Assembly: GCF_041262525.1 (NCBI RefSeq)
Contig: NZ_JBGCCK010000003.1
Coordinates: 248,001-312,000 of the forward strand
Direction of reading: 5' to 3'
Source of the DNA: Streptacidiphilus sp041262525
GTDB lineage: Bacteria; Actinomycetota; Actinomycetes; Streptomycetales; Streptomycetaceae
DNA length: 64,000 nucleotides
Part shown: positions 1-7,871 of the stretch, piece after piece
Position numbering within the stretch: the stretch's first letter is position 1
Layout: every line of letters starts with the position of its first letter
The notes under the pieces: generated by a model
Seen by the model: the letters and a program-made list of their open reading frames with translations, nothing else
Database searches by the model: none
Told to the model about the DNA's origin: nothing
Program-made: the position numbers and the translations under genes

Positions 1-1300
1 GGGCCTGGCCCGCCGGGTCAACCTCTGCGGGGCCGAGCACTCGCTCGACCTGCGGTACGACAAGACGTCCGTCGCGCGCTGGCTGCGGGGCCAGCAGCCG
101 CGCGGGCAGGCCCCGTCCGTGATCGCGGAGGCGATCGGGCGCAAGCTGGGCCGGCAGGTGACGGTCGACGAGATCGGCATGGCCGACGGCAAGAACCTCT
201 CCTCCGGCATCGGCCTGCAGTTCTCCGCGACCTTGGCCGGGGCCGTCGAGCAGGTCTGCGAGCTGTGGCGCAGCGACGTCGGGCGGCGCGACTTCCTGAC
301 CGGGGCCCAGGTCGCCGCCTCCGCGCTGGTCGAGCCGAGCCGTGACTGGCTGATCACCGGCCCCGACCCGTCGGTGGCGCGCACCGGCGGGCCACGCGTC
401 GGCCCGGCGGACGTGGAGGCCGTCCGGGCGACGACGCAGATGCTGGTCGACCTGGACCATCGCTTCGGCAGCGGGCACGTCCGGCCGGTCGTGGTGCACT
501 ACCTCAACTCCGTGGTCTCCGGCCTGCTCTCCGGCTCCTACCGCGAGGAGACCGGACGCCAACTGTTCACCGCGGTGGCGCGGCTGACCGAGCTGGCCGG
601 CTACATGGCCATCGACACCGGCCAGCCGGGCCTGGCCCAGCGCTACTACATCCAGGCGCTGCGGCTCTCCCAGGCGGCGGGCGACCGCGCCTACGGCGGC
701 TACGTGCTGGCCTCCTCGATGAGCCATCTCGCTGCCGCGCTCGGCAACCCGCGTGAGATCGCGCAGTTGGCCCGCGCCGCCCAGGAGGGCGCGCGGGGCG
801 CGGCGACGCCCACGGCGATGGCGATGTTCTACGCGGCGGAGGCCCGCGGCCACGCGCTGCTCGGCGACAGCCGCTCCTGCGACGCGGCGGCGGGCCGTGC
901 GATGCAGTCGCTGGAGCACAGCCGCCCGGAGGAGGACCCGGAGTGGATCGGCCACTTCGACGGCGCCTACCTGGCCGACGAACTCGCGCACTGCCATCGC
1001 GACTTGGATCAGCCGAGGCAGAGCGCGCGGCAGGCCCAGGAGGCGCTGCGGGGCCACCCGGAGACGCGGGTGCGGCGGCGCGCCGTGGATCTGGTGCTGC
1101 TGGCGACGGCGCAGCTGCAACTGCGTGAGGTCGACCAGGCGTGCGAGACGGGGGCACGGGCGATGGAGCTGATGTCCTGCCTGCGATCGGCGCGCGGTTC
1201 GGAGTACCTGGACGACTTCCGCCGCAAGTTGGAGCCGTTCCGCAACCAGCGGGCGGTCCAGGAGTTCCAGGCCAGGGCGATGGCGGAGGCGGCCGCGTAG
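1..1300 (+). CDS. NsdA/SCO4114-like regulator with TPR-type C-terminus (5' end outside window)
   Basis: The reading frame is open from the first bases of the window, so the start lies upstream and the GTG at 119 is internal. The first visible residues (SVARWLRGQQPRG, then IAEAIGRKL) look like the end of a helix-turn-helix or Cro-like N-terminal region. The rest is alpha-helical and Ala/Leu/Arg-rich with TPR-like helical pairs (for example GYMAIDTGQPGLAQRYY) and ends at TAG 1298-1300. This arrangement matches the Streptomyces NsdA/SCO4114 group of sporulation and antibiotic-associated regulators, as I recall the family. The exact paralogue cannot be fixed from this fragment. The next gene starts about 115 bp downstream on the same strand. 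Confidence 0.75.
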   Translation, partial: GLARRVNLCGAEHSLDLRYDKTSVARWLRGQQPRGQAPSVIAEAIGRKLGRQVTVDEIGMADGKNLSSGIGLQFSATLAGAVEQVCELWRSDVGRRDFLTGAQVAASALVEPSRDWLITGPDPSVARTGGPRVGPADVEAVRATTQMLVDLDHRFGSGHVRPVVVHYLNSVVSGLLSGSYREETGRQLFTAVARLTELAGYMAIDTGQPGLAQRYYIQALRLSQAAGDRAYGGYVLASSMSHLAAALGNPREIAQLARAAQEGARGAATPTAMAMFYAAEARGHALLGDSRSCDAAAGRAMQSLEHSRPEEDPEWIGHFDGAYLADELAHCHRDLDQPRQSARQAQEALRGHPETRVRRRAVDLVLLATAQLQLREVDQACETGARAMELMSCLRSARGSEYLDDFRRKLEPFRNQRAVQEFQARAMAEAAA

Positions 1301-1415
1301 GGGAAGGGTGAGACGGCGTCCATCAGGATGGTCACTCGTCGGGGTGAGCGGGTAGCGTGTGGCCGTTGTGAGTACGGCCTACGGGGACCGGCTCGGTCCA
1401 TAGGTGAGGAAGCGC

Positions 1416-2360
1416 GTGAACCATCGTCGTCCCAACCCCGGCGAGCTCACTCCGGATGACCTCTTCCGTCCGGAGTCCGAGCCGACGGCGGCCTACGCCG
1501 AGCAGCAGCCGCACCACCTCGCGCCCGAGCCGCAGGCCGCTGCGACCCAGTTCCTGCCCCCGATGCCGGCTGCGCCGCAGGCGCCCTACGGGCAGCCACA
1601 GCAGGGGTACGAGCAGCCCTACTCGCCGTACGCGCAGCAGCAGGGCGGCTACCAGGACAGCGGCAGCTACGCAGACGGCGGCTACTCGGACGGTGGCTAC
1701 GCCGGGGGCGGCTACGAGGAGGAGCAGGAGCCCCCGCGCAGCGGGCCGTCGATGCGGGCGATCGCGATCGGCGTCGTCGCGGCGTGCGCGGTGGTCGGCA
1801 TCGGCATGGGCGCGATGCTGGGCGGTGGCACCTCGTCGGCGTCCCCGCAGGCGTCCGGATCGGCCGTGTCCCAGCCGACGGCGGCCAAGGACGGCGGCGC
1901 GGCGAAGGGCATCTCCCCCCAGGCCCAGGCGCTGAGCGCGCTGCTGGACACGGCGGCCAACAACCGCCAGTCGGTGGTCGCCGCCGTGGAGAACATCAAG
2001 GCGTGCTCGGGGCTGCCGCAGGACCAGCAGACGCTGACCGCCGCCTCGCAGGCGCGGGCGAACCTGGTGACGCAGTTGGCCGCGCTGAAGGTGGACCAGC
2101 TCCAGCAGGGCGCGGCGCTGGTCGACGCGCTCACCCGGGGCTGGCAGGCGTCCCAGCAGGCCGACGAGCACTATGCGGCTTGGGCCGCGGCCTCTGTGGG
2201 CCCCTGCCAGAAGCACCACCACCCCCAGGCCGGCGGCGAGGGCGCGGCGGGCAACAACGCCAGTGGCGACGCGACCTCGGCGAAGAAGCAGGCCTCCGCC
2301 CTCTGGAACGCGATCGCCGCGGCCAACAGCCTCCCCGCGAAGACCTACAGCCAGCTCTAG
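1416..2360 (+). CDS. Single-pass membrane protein with Pro/Gln/Gly-rich cytoplasmic tail, function unknown
   Basis: About 314 residues. The GTG at 1416 is preferred because GAGGA (1406-1410) sits five bases upstream; a GTG at 1404 is the in-frame alternative. Residues 1-110 are low complexity, rich in Pro, Gln, Tyr and Gly, including GGY-type repeats. A single hydrophobic segment follows at about 115-140 (IAIGVVAACAVVGIGMGAML). The extracytoplasmic part is Ala/Gln-rich and helical, with a His cluster (KHHHPQ) near the end. This looks like a Streptomyces membrane protein of unknown function. The gene ends 6 bp before a long inverted repeat and converges on the lipoprotein gene at 2521. Confidence 0.8.
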   Translation: MNHRRPNPGELTPDDLFRPESEPTAAYAEQQPHHLAPEPQAAATQFLPPMPAAPQAPYGQPQQGYEQPYSPYAQQQGGYQDSGSYADGGYSDGGYAGGGYEEEQEPPRSGPSMRAIAIGVVAACAVVGIGMGAMLGGGTSSASPQASGSAVSQPTAAKDGGAAKGISPQAQALSALLDTAANNRQSVVAAVENIKACSGLPQDQQTLTAASQARANLVTQLAALKVDQLQQGAALVDALTRGWQASQQADEHYAAWAAASVGPCQKHHHPQAGGEGAAGNNASGDATSAKKQASALWNAIAAANSLPAKTYSQL

Positions 2361-2366
2361 CCCTCC

Positions 2367-2485
2367 GGGGGCGCGGGGCTCTGCTTGATTCACTGCGTGC
2401 GCGAACAACCGCCCTGTGCGGATAGCCCTGTCCGTTCGGGGCTCTACCTGCGTGGGTGGCTTGTCGCGCAGTTCCTCGCGCCCCT
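2367..2485. repeat. Long inverted repeat, copy 1 (hybrid arms)
   Basis: An imperfect inverted repeat whose outer arms start GGGGGCGCGGGGCTC and end CCTCGCGCCCC. The left arm is the long form, containing CTCTGCTTGATTCACTGC. The right arm is the short form (GCGCAGTTCCTCGCG), so the two arms differ in length. It lies between two convergent genes, 6 bp after a stop codon. Seven relatives occur elsewhere in the window. Confidence 0.85.
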
Positions 2486-2520
2486 GGAGGTGCAACTGAC
2501 CCTCGTAGTGACCTGTCGCG

Positions 2521-3768
2521 TCAGCTGGTGAGTTCGGTGGAGACGTTGATCAGGCCGGTGTGGGACTCCGTGAGGACACCGCTGCGGACCTGCTGGAAGC
2601 TGACCCAGGTGTTGACCGTGCGGGGCGCCGACTGGAGGGCCACCAGGTTGCCGCCCTGCCAGGCCAGCGGCGGCGTCGCGCCGCCCGTGTCGACCGGACC
2701 CGTCGCGTCGAACGCCGCGTGGACCGTGAGGGCCGTCACCGGGCCCTGGATCTGGTCGGCGACCTTCTTGAAGACCTGGTAGGCGATCCAGGTCGTCTCC
2801 ACGCCCGGGTCCGCCGCGCTGATGCTGTTGTCGGTGAAGGCGTACTGCTTCACCACCGTGTGCAGGTTCTTCCAGACCGGGCTGCTGTCCGGCGGGTACC
2901 AGCCGGTCGCCAGCGCGCCCTCCAGGGGGCTGTCCGCGCCGCCCATCGAGTCCACCAGCGACTGCTGGAAGCTTCCGATCAGCGCCGAGAGGCGCGCGTG
3001 CGAGGGGGCGAAGCGGCGCCAGCCGTCGAAGAGGGTCTGCGTCGAGGCCGCGTCCATCGCGCTGGTGACGCAGTCGTGCGCTCGGTCCGAGCCGACGGCC
3101 GCCTCGATCTCGCCCTGGTAGTTGGTCCGGCCGGGCACCGCCCGGACGTCGACGGCGGAGAGGTGATACGGGGCCAGGCCGTTGCTGAAGTAGGCGTACA
3201 TGCTGTCGCCCACCGCGGTGTCCGGCCGGACGATCGCGATCCTGCGGCAGCCGGCCGTCGCGAGCTGCTCGCCGTTGCCGACCAGCAGGGTCTGGTAGCC
3301 GCCGTTCACCGGGTACGAGTACGGCGAGGTGAACTCCGCGGTGGAGGAACCCGAGCCGCCGACGTAGCTGATGCCCGCGGATTCCAGGATCGGCAGGAAC
3401 TGGTCGCCGAACTGGCTCGACGAGCCGACCACCGCCACGACCTTCGCCGCGGCCGCCTGGTTCGCGCAGGCGATCGCGCCGTCGGAGGTGCCGTGCTCGT
3501 CGCAGGTGATGACCCGGACCGGGTGCCCGGCCACCCCGCCGTTGTCGTCGAAGTACTTGCCGATGGCCTCCGCCAGCGCGGGCATGCCGGGCTCCGAGCC
3601 GGCCCGCCCGTCCATCGGCGCCCAGGTCATCACCGTGATCGCGTTGGCGCTGTCGGCGCTCGCGCTGCCCCCGCAGCCCGCCGCGCCGGAGCCCAACATG
3701 GCCGTTGCGGCGATCGCCGCGGCCAGTTTCTTTCGCCTTGCACCGCGTTCGGTCACCTTGGACCTCAT
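2521..3768 (-). CDS. Periplasmic-binding-protein-like lipoprotein (branched-chain amino acid ABC type)
   Basis: 415 residues. ATG at 3768 is chosen because GGGAGGGGAA lies just upstream. The N-terminus is a basic signal peptide (KVTERGARRKKLAAAI) ending at a lipobox-like LGSGAAGC, so the protein should be lipid-anchored outside the membrane. The body resembles type I solute-binding proteins of the Leu/Ile/Val family (Peripla_BP_6): a start near ITVMTWAPMDG, then VVAVVGSSSQFGDQFLPILESAG (split here over two lobes), then a second lobe with IAIVRPDTAVGD. No permease or ATPase genes are adjacent, so it is an orphan binding protein. It could feed an unlinked ABC transporter or act as a sensor. The ligand is unknown. 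Confidence 0.85.
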   Translation of the reverse strand: MRSKVTERGARRKKLAAAIAATAMLGSGAAGCGGSASADSANAITVMTWAPMDGRAGSEPGMPALAEAIGKYFDDNGGVAGHPVRVITCDEHGTSDGAIACANQAAAAKVVAVVGSSSQFGDQFLPILESAGISYVGGSGSSTAEFTSPYSYPVNGGYQTLLVGNGEQLATAGCRRIAIVRPDTAVGDSMYAYFSNGLAPYHLSAVDVRAVPGRTNYQGEIEAAVGSDRAHDCVTSAMDAASTQTLFDGWRRFAPSHARLSALIGSFQQSLVDSMGGADSPLEGALATGWYPPDSSPVWKNLHTVVKQYAFTDNSISAADPGVETTWIAYQVFKKVADQIQGPVTALTVHAAFDATGPVDTGGATPPLAWQGGNLVALQSAPRTVNTWVSFQQVRSGVLTESHTGLINVSTELTS

Positions 3769-3990
3769 GAGCGCGTTCCCCTCCCGCGTCAAAACCGTCA
3801 GGTCGCCACCCTTGCCACGAATCCGGACGAGCCGGGAGCCGTAGGGGTAACGCAAGGTCACCGCAGGGTGAACAGGAGGTGAGGACACGCGTAGAACGTA
3901 GGATCGGGACTCATGCAGGCGGTACAGGTCTCCCAAGAGGCTCCCCAGAAGTCTTCTCGAACGGGCACCCGCTCCAGGAGGATGGGCGGC

Positions 3991-4431
3991 ATGCCGCTCA
4001 CTGACATCCCCTGGTGGCGCTGGCGGGCCCGGGTCCGTTCCGCGTTGCACATGCTCGGCGACCCGCGCTTCCAGCAGGACTGCTGGTACGCCGGACGCGA
4101 GGGCTACGGCGACGTCACCGACGCCGTCTACCGGCTGGTCGAGGACACCTGGCTGGACCGCTGGTCGGCGGAGAAGTACGTCGGCACGATCTTCCGCGAC
4201 TCGGCGGAGGCGACGGCGGTCGACACGGCGGTGCTGCGGGTCCTGCGGATCATGCACCAGGTCGGCCCGGACGCGCCCGCCTCCGCGTACTTCCAGCACC
4301 ACGCCTGGCCCGAGGCCGTCCGCGCCTGCCACGACGCACACGTGCGGCTCGCGCTCGCGGACGGGGAGGACCCGGACGTCGCGCCGCGCTCGCTGGCCAT
4401 GCTGGAGATCCTGACGCACGCCGGGGCCTAG
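3991..4431 (+). CDS. SCO4402-family protein of unknown function
   Basis: 146 residues. The ATG at 3991 follows AGGAGG (3976-3981) at a usual distance; the upstream in-frame ATG at 3913 has no clear ribosome site. The protein begins MPLTDIPWWRWRARVRSAL and carries conserved-looking blocks (AGREGYGDVTDAVYRLVEDTW, in two parts, and VGPDAPASAYF). I recognise it as resembling the small Streptomyces SCO4402 family, which lies next to purU in S. coelicolor; this is recall, not a search. No signal peptide or membrane segment is visible. It is 92 bp upstream of purU on the same strand, so co-transcription is possible. Confidence 0.75.
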   Translation: MPLTDIPWWRWRARVRSALHMLGDPRFQQDCWYAGREGYGDVTDAVYRLVEDTWLDRWSAEKYVGTIFRDSAEATAVDTAVLRVLRIMHQVGPDAPASAYFQHHAWPEAVRACHDAHVRLALADGEDPDVAPRSLAMLEILTHAGA

Positions 4432-4523
4432 CACGCGGCGTGAGACGGGCCGCCGTTGCGGCATGCGGTTGTGGCACGCTGTGCGAAGGTTCGCCTACAC
4501 CGAGAACCGGGAGGAATCACCCC

Positions 4524-5381
4524 GTGGCCGCCGCCGAGCAGTACATCCTGACCCTGTCCTGCCCTGACAAGCAGGGCATCGTGCACGCGGTGTCCAGCTA
4601 TCTCTTCCTCACCGGCTGCAACATCGTGGACAGCCAGCAGTTCGGCGACGCGGACAGCGAGCTGTTCTTCATGCGGGTCCACTTCTCGGCGGAGCCGCCG
4701 GTCACCCTGGAGAAGCTGCGGGCCAGCTTCGCCGCGACGGGTGACGCGTTCCACATGGACTGGCAGATCAGTCCGGCCGAGGCGAAGATGCGGGTGCTGC
4801 TGCTGGTCAGCAAGTTCGGTCACTGCCTGAACGACCTGCTGTTCCGCGCGAGCTCGGGCGCGCTGCCGGTGGAGATCGCGGGCGTGGTCTCGAACCACCG
4901 CGACTTCGAGGAGCTGGCCGGCTCGTACGGCGTCCCGTTCCACTACATCCCCGTGACGGCGGACACAAAGCCGGAGGCGGAGGCGGCGCTGCTGCGCCTG
5001 GTGGACGAGGAGCGGGTGGACCTGGTGGTCCTGGCCCGCTACATGCAGGTGCTCTCGGACGACCTGTGCAAGGCCCTTACCGGGCGAGCGATCAACATCC
5101 ACCACTCCTTCCTGCCGAGCTTCAAGGGCGCGAAGCCGTACCACCAGGCGCACGCACGCGGCGTGAAGCTGATCGGCGCGACCGCGCACTATGTGACTGC
5201 GGCGCTGGACGAGGGCCCGATCATCGAGCAGGAGGTCGTGCGGGTGGCGCACGACGTCACCCCGCAGAAGCTGGTCGCGCTGGGGCGCGACGCGGAGTGC
5301 CAGGCGCTTGCCCGCGCGGTGAAGTGGCACGCGGAACACCGCGTGCTCCTGAACGGCTCCCGCACGGTCGTCTTTGCCTGA
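4524..5381 (+). CDS. purU: Formyltetrahydrofolate deformylase
   Basis: 285 residues, the normal size for PurU. It hydrolyses 10-formyl-tetrahydrofolate to formate and tetrahydrofolate in the cytoplasm, balancing the one-carbon pool. GTG at 4524 follows GGGAGGAA. Residues about 5-80 form an ACT domain (LTLSCPDKQGIVHAVSSYL). Residues about 88-275 form the formyltransferase-like catalytic domain with the INIHHSFLPSFKGAKPY block (Asn and His near 190-195) and the Asp in LDEGPIIEQ near 229. All three catalytic-type residues are present. It is followed by a long inverted repeat and converges on the anti-sigma gene. Confidence 0.95.
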   Translation: MAAAEQYILTLSCPDKQGIVHAVSSYLFLTGCNIVDSQQFGDADSELFFMRVHFSAEPPVTLEKLRASFAATGDAFHMDWQISPAEAKMRVLLLVSKFGHCLNDLLFRASSGALPVEIAGVVSNHRDFEELAGSYGVPFHYIPVTADTKPEAEAALLRLVDEERVDLVVLARYMQVLSDDLCKALTGRAINIHHSFLPSFKGAKPYHQAHARGVKLIGATAHYVTAALDEGPIIEQEVVRVAHDVTPQKLVALGRDAECQALARAVKWHAEHRVLLNGSRTVVFA

Positions 5382-5443
5382 CTTTTACTCTTGGGCCAAT
5401 CGTGGGCGCGACAGGTCACGACGGAGGGTCGGTTGCACCTCTA

Positions 5444-5545
5444 GGGGCGCGGGGAACTGCGCGACAAGCCACCCACGCACGTAGAGCACCGAACGAGCAG
5501 GGCCATCCGCACAGGGTGGTTGCTCGCGCAGTTCCTCGCGCCCCT
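5444..5545. repeat. Long inverted repeat, copy 2 (short arms)
   Basis: The left arm GGGGCGCGGGGAACTGCGCG pairs with the right arm that ends GCGCAGTTCCTCGCGCCCC. The centre contains the family motif CAGGGCCATCCGCAC. It lies between convergent purU and the anti-sigma gene and is flanked on the left by GTTGCAC. Confidence 0.88.
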
Positions 5546-5546
5546 A

Positions 5547-5567
5547 TTCACGTCCTACGGACGTGAA
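5547..5567. terminator. Hairpin overlapping the anti-sigma stop codon
   Basis: TTCACGTCC (5547-5555) and GGACGTGAA (5559-5567) form a perfect 9-bp stem with a 3-base loop. It overlaps the TAG stop (5555-5557) of the minus-strand gene. It has no T-run, so it is a stabilising or weak terminating hairpin rather than a classical terminator. Confidence 0.5.
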
Positions 5568-6661
5568 AGGAGCGGCGCGGCCGAGAGGAGGTCGCGGGCC
5601 AGGGTTGGGTCGCCGGTGATGCCGACGGGGACCCGCCGCGGGTCCCTCCGCGCGGCGCAGAGGAAGCAGAATTCGGCGCCGTCGATCGCCAGCGTCGAGG
5701 TCGGCTCCGTGCCGGGCGGTGGGGTCCAGGAGGGGTCGTCGACCGGGACCAGCCATTCACTCTCGCCGCGGCCCTCGATGATCAGCTTCAGGACGCGCGG
5801 CTGCTCGGCAACCGCCGGCGACGTCGCCAGCCCCGCCTCCCGCAGACTCGCCAGCGCCAAGGGCAACAGCTTCGCTGCCAAGCCGATCAGCTGGCGCAGA
5901 TGCGCGCCGCGCGGTGGGTGGTAGGGGTAGCCGACAGCCTCCGCGATGTCGTCCGCGTGGATCCAGCACTCGAACGCGCGGTCAAGGAACGCGTCGCGGA
6001 CCGGGATCTGGAACGCGCCGTAGTTCACCCGCTCGCCCGCCGTCTCCGGCGGGGCCAGCGCCGCGGTCTCCACCACCGCGCGCGTCTGCGCGCGCCAGAA
6101 GGCGCGGACCGCCTCCGGGGAGCGCCGGGACTGCGCGGAGCGCACCTCTTCCGTGCGGGTCAGGAGGTCGTCGCCCGAGGCCGGATCCGGCAGGCCGAGC
6201 GCGCGGGCGAGGACGCCGTCGACGGCGGCCAAGTGGCACAGGACCTCCGCCGGGCGGCGCAGCTCCGTGCCGCCGTGCCAGGTGAGCGCGGCCTGCTCCA
6301 GCCAGTCCAGCTCGCCGAGGTCGCGCAGCAGCGCGTCCAGCCTGGCCGTCTCGGCGACGTAGGGCTCCGCGTACGCGGGCACGTGGAACGTCGCGTCGCG
6401 GCGGCCGAGGCAGCCGTCGAGGACCGCTCGCCGCAGGCTCGGCTCGGGGTCGAGGGGTTCGTCCGCCGAGAGCCAGCCCGCGGCGTCCCGCAGCCGGTGG
6501 CCCTCCTCGGCGCAGGAGGGGCAGTTGGCGAGGTGGGCCTCCAGTCGGGCGGCTTCCTCCGGCGGGCAGGCGTCCAGCGCCCACGCGCCCAGCAGCCCGC
6601 GCAGGGCCTCGTGCGCGGGTGGCTCCAGCGCGTCTCGCGCGCCTGGCGCGGTGGCGGTCAT
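5555..6661 (-). CDS. Anti-sigma factor: zinc finger fused to mycothiol-dependent maleylpyruvate isomerase-like domain
   Basis: 368 residues. Residues about 15-60 hold a zinc anti-sigma signature, H-x3-C-x2-C (HLANCPSC), typical of domains that bind and release ECF sigma factors. Residues about 100-260 resemble the maleylpyruvate isomerase/DinB-like fold (HLAAVDGVLARALG, then WIHADDIAEAVG). The C-terminus resembles the accessory domain of that family. The ATG at 6661 overlaps the sigma factor stop by 4 bp (ATGA), so the pair is translationally coupled, as usual for sigma/anti-sigma partners. No membrane segment is seen, so it should be a soluble sensor. The isomerase-like domain may bind a thiol or other small ligand; that is inference. 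Confidence 0.85.
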   Translation of the reverse strand: MTATAPGARDALEPPAHEALRGLLGAWALDACPPEEAARLEAHLANCPSCAEEGHRLRDAAGWLSADEPLDPEPSLRRAVLDGCLGRRDATFHVPAYAEPYVAETARLDALLRDLGELDWLEQAALTWHGGTELRRPAEVLCHLAAVDGVLARALGLPDPASGDDLLTRTEEVRSAQSRRSPEAVRAFWRAQTRAVVETAALAPPETAGERVNYGAFQIPVRDAFLDRAFECWIHADDIAEAVGYPYHPPRGAHLRQLIGLAAKLLPLALASLREAGLATSPAVAEQPRVLKLIIEGRGESEWLVPVDDPSWTPPPGTEPTSTLAIDGAEFCFLCAARRDPRRVPVGITGDPTLARDLLSAAPLLSRP

Positions 6662-7236
6662 CGGGTCGGCTCCGTGGACAGGGCGGTGGCCAGCAGTTGC
6701 AGGCCGAGCCGCATCCGGTGTTTCGCGGTCGCGGGCGTGATGCCGAGTTCCTTCGCGGCCTGCCCGTAGGTGCGCCCGCCGAAGTAGGTGAGCAGCAACG
6801 TTTCCCGCAGTGCCTGCGGCAGCGAGGCCACCACGTACTGCACCCGCGCGGCCGTCGCCGCGGCCAGCACCTCCTCCTCGACGCTGGGCGGCTCCAGCGG
6901 CGCGCCCTCCGCCGCCTCCGCCCCGTCGCCCGCGGCCAGCGCGTGCTCGCGGCGCAGGCGCTCCACCGCGCGGCGGTGGGTGAGCGTGCCGATCCAGGAG
7001 CGCATGGAGCCCTGCCCGGGGTCGAAGCTGTCGGCGTGCTCCCAGACGTGGGTGAACACGTCGCGGGTGATCTGCTCGGCTGCGGCCTGGTCGGCGAGCA
7101 CGCGATGGGCGAGGCCGTGCACCAGGGGCGCGAACTGGTCGTAGAGCTCGCCCAGCGCGGACTCCTCGCCGCGGGCCAGCCGTCGCTGGATCTGCCGGTC
7201 CCAGCGGATCGGCGCGGGACTCGACATCGGCACCAC
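6658..7236 (-). CDS. ECF-type RNA polymerase sigma factor
   Basis: 192 residues. Region 2 spans about 20-95 (ALGELYDQFAPLVHGLAHRV, then ITRDVFTHVWEHADSF) and region 4 about 125-185 (LPQALRETLLLTYFGGRTY, then LGITPATAKHRM, the DNA-binding helix-turn-helix). The GTG at 7236 fits GTGAGG about eight bases upstream; an ATG three codons later is an alternative. It directs RNA polymerase to a specific promoter set and is held by the anti-sigma factor encoded immediately downstream. The intergenic region to the divergent STAS gene contains a perfect GACGGG-T-CCCGTC palindrome (7298-7310) that may mark an operator. Confidence 0.9.
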   Translation of the reverse strand: MVPMSSPAPIRWDRQIQRRLARGEESALGELYDQFAPLVHGLAHRVLADQAAAEQITRDVFTHVWEHADSFDPGQGSMRSWIGTLTHRRAVERLRREHALAAGDGAEAAEGAPLEPPSVEEEVLAAATAARVQYVVASLPQALRETLLLTYFGGRTYGQAAKELGITPATAKHRMRLGLQLLATALSTEPTR

Positions 7237-7297
7237 CGCTTCGCCTCACGAGCTTCACAAGCTACGACCAAGGAATCCTTAAGCCGAATCTAGCGCG

Positions 7298-7310
7298 GAC
7301 GGGTCCCGTC
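7298..7310. promoter_or_regulatory. Palindrome between sigma factor and STAS gene
   Basis: GACGGGTCCCGTC is a perfect 13-bp palindrome in the divergent region between the ECF sigma gene and the STAS gene. A second short palindrome, AAGGAATCCTT, lies at 7270-7280, closer to the sigma gene. Neither matches an operator I can name. Confidence 0.3.
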
Positions 7311-7422
7311 GTCCGAGTGTTTGAAGAATCGCCGGACAGGCAAGATGGCACGGAGTGTCAGATTCCGCAGACCGCGGCTAATCTGAATCACCATCATGAA
7401 CATGCTAGGGAATCGTGGCTCC

Positions 7423-7779
7423 ATGACGACGACGCTGAGGGTGGAACGGGAAGAGCACGACGGCTGGGTACTGCTGCACGTCGCCGGAGACCTGGATCTC
7501 GGGACCGGCTCGAAGGTTCGTGAGGCGGTCAGGGAGGCGGTCGCGACCGGCTCGCGACGCATCGTGGTCGACCTCGCGGAGGTCCGCTTCTGCGACTCGA
7601 CCGGCGTCGGCGTGCTGATCGCCGCGCGTCGGCTGCTGCGCTCCTGCGGTGGTGAGCTGCGCCTGGTGCTGCCGGAGGTGGACCGCGCGGCGGGCGCCGT
7701 CCCCTCCCAGGTGCACCGCGTCTTCGCCGCGCTCGGCGTGCACCGCCTCTTCACCGTGGACGACGAGCGACCTCGGTGA
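7423..7779 (+). CDS. STAS-domain anti-sigma factor antagonist
   Basis: 118 residues from ATG 7423 (AGGG lies 12 bases upstream); an ATG at 7396 is a longer alternative without a ribosome site. The whole protein is one STAS domain: a first strand (WVLLHVAGDLDLGTGSKV), then VVDLAEVRFCDSTGVGVLI, in which the Ser of DSTGVG (about residue 58) is the expected phosphorylation site. In this family the unphosphorylated form binds an anti-sigma kinase and frees its sigma factor. It stands divergently from the ECF sigma/anti-sigma pair, but STAS proteins normally act on HATPase-type anti-sigma factors such as the protein at 18747-19217, so direct partnership with its neighbours is not implied. Confidence 0.88.
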   Translation: MTTTLRVEREEHDGWVLLHVAGDLDLGTGSKVREAVREAVATGSRRIVVDLAEVRFCDSTGVGVLIAARRLLRSCGGELRLVLPEVDRAAGAVPSQVHRVFAALGVHRLFTVDDERPR

Positions 7780-7871
7780 GCCGAGCGACCTCGGTGGACG
7801 CCGCTGCCGCCCAGTAGAGTCGGGGTGCCCAGCACGTACGCACCACTGCACGACCAGGGAGCGCGACCGCC

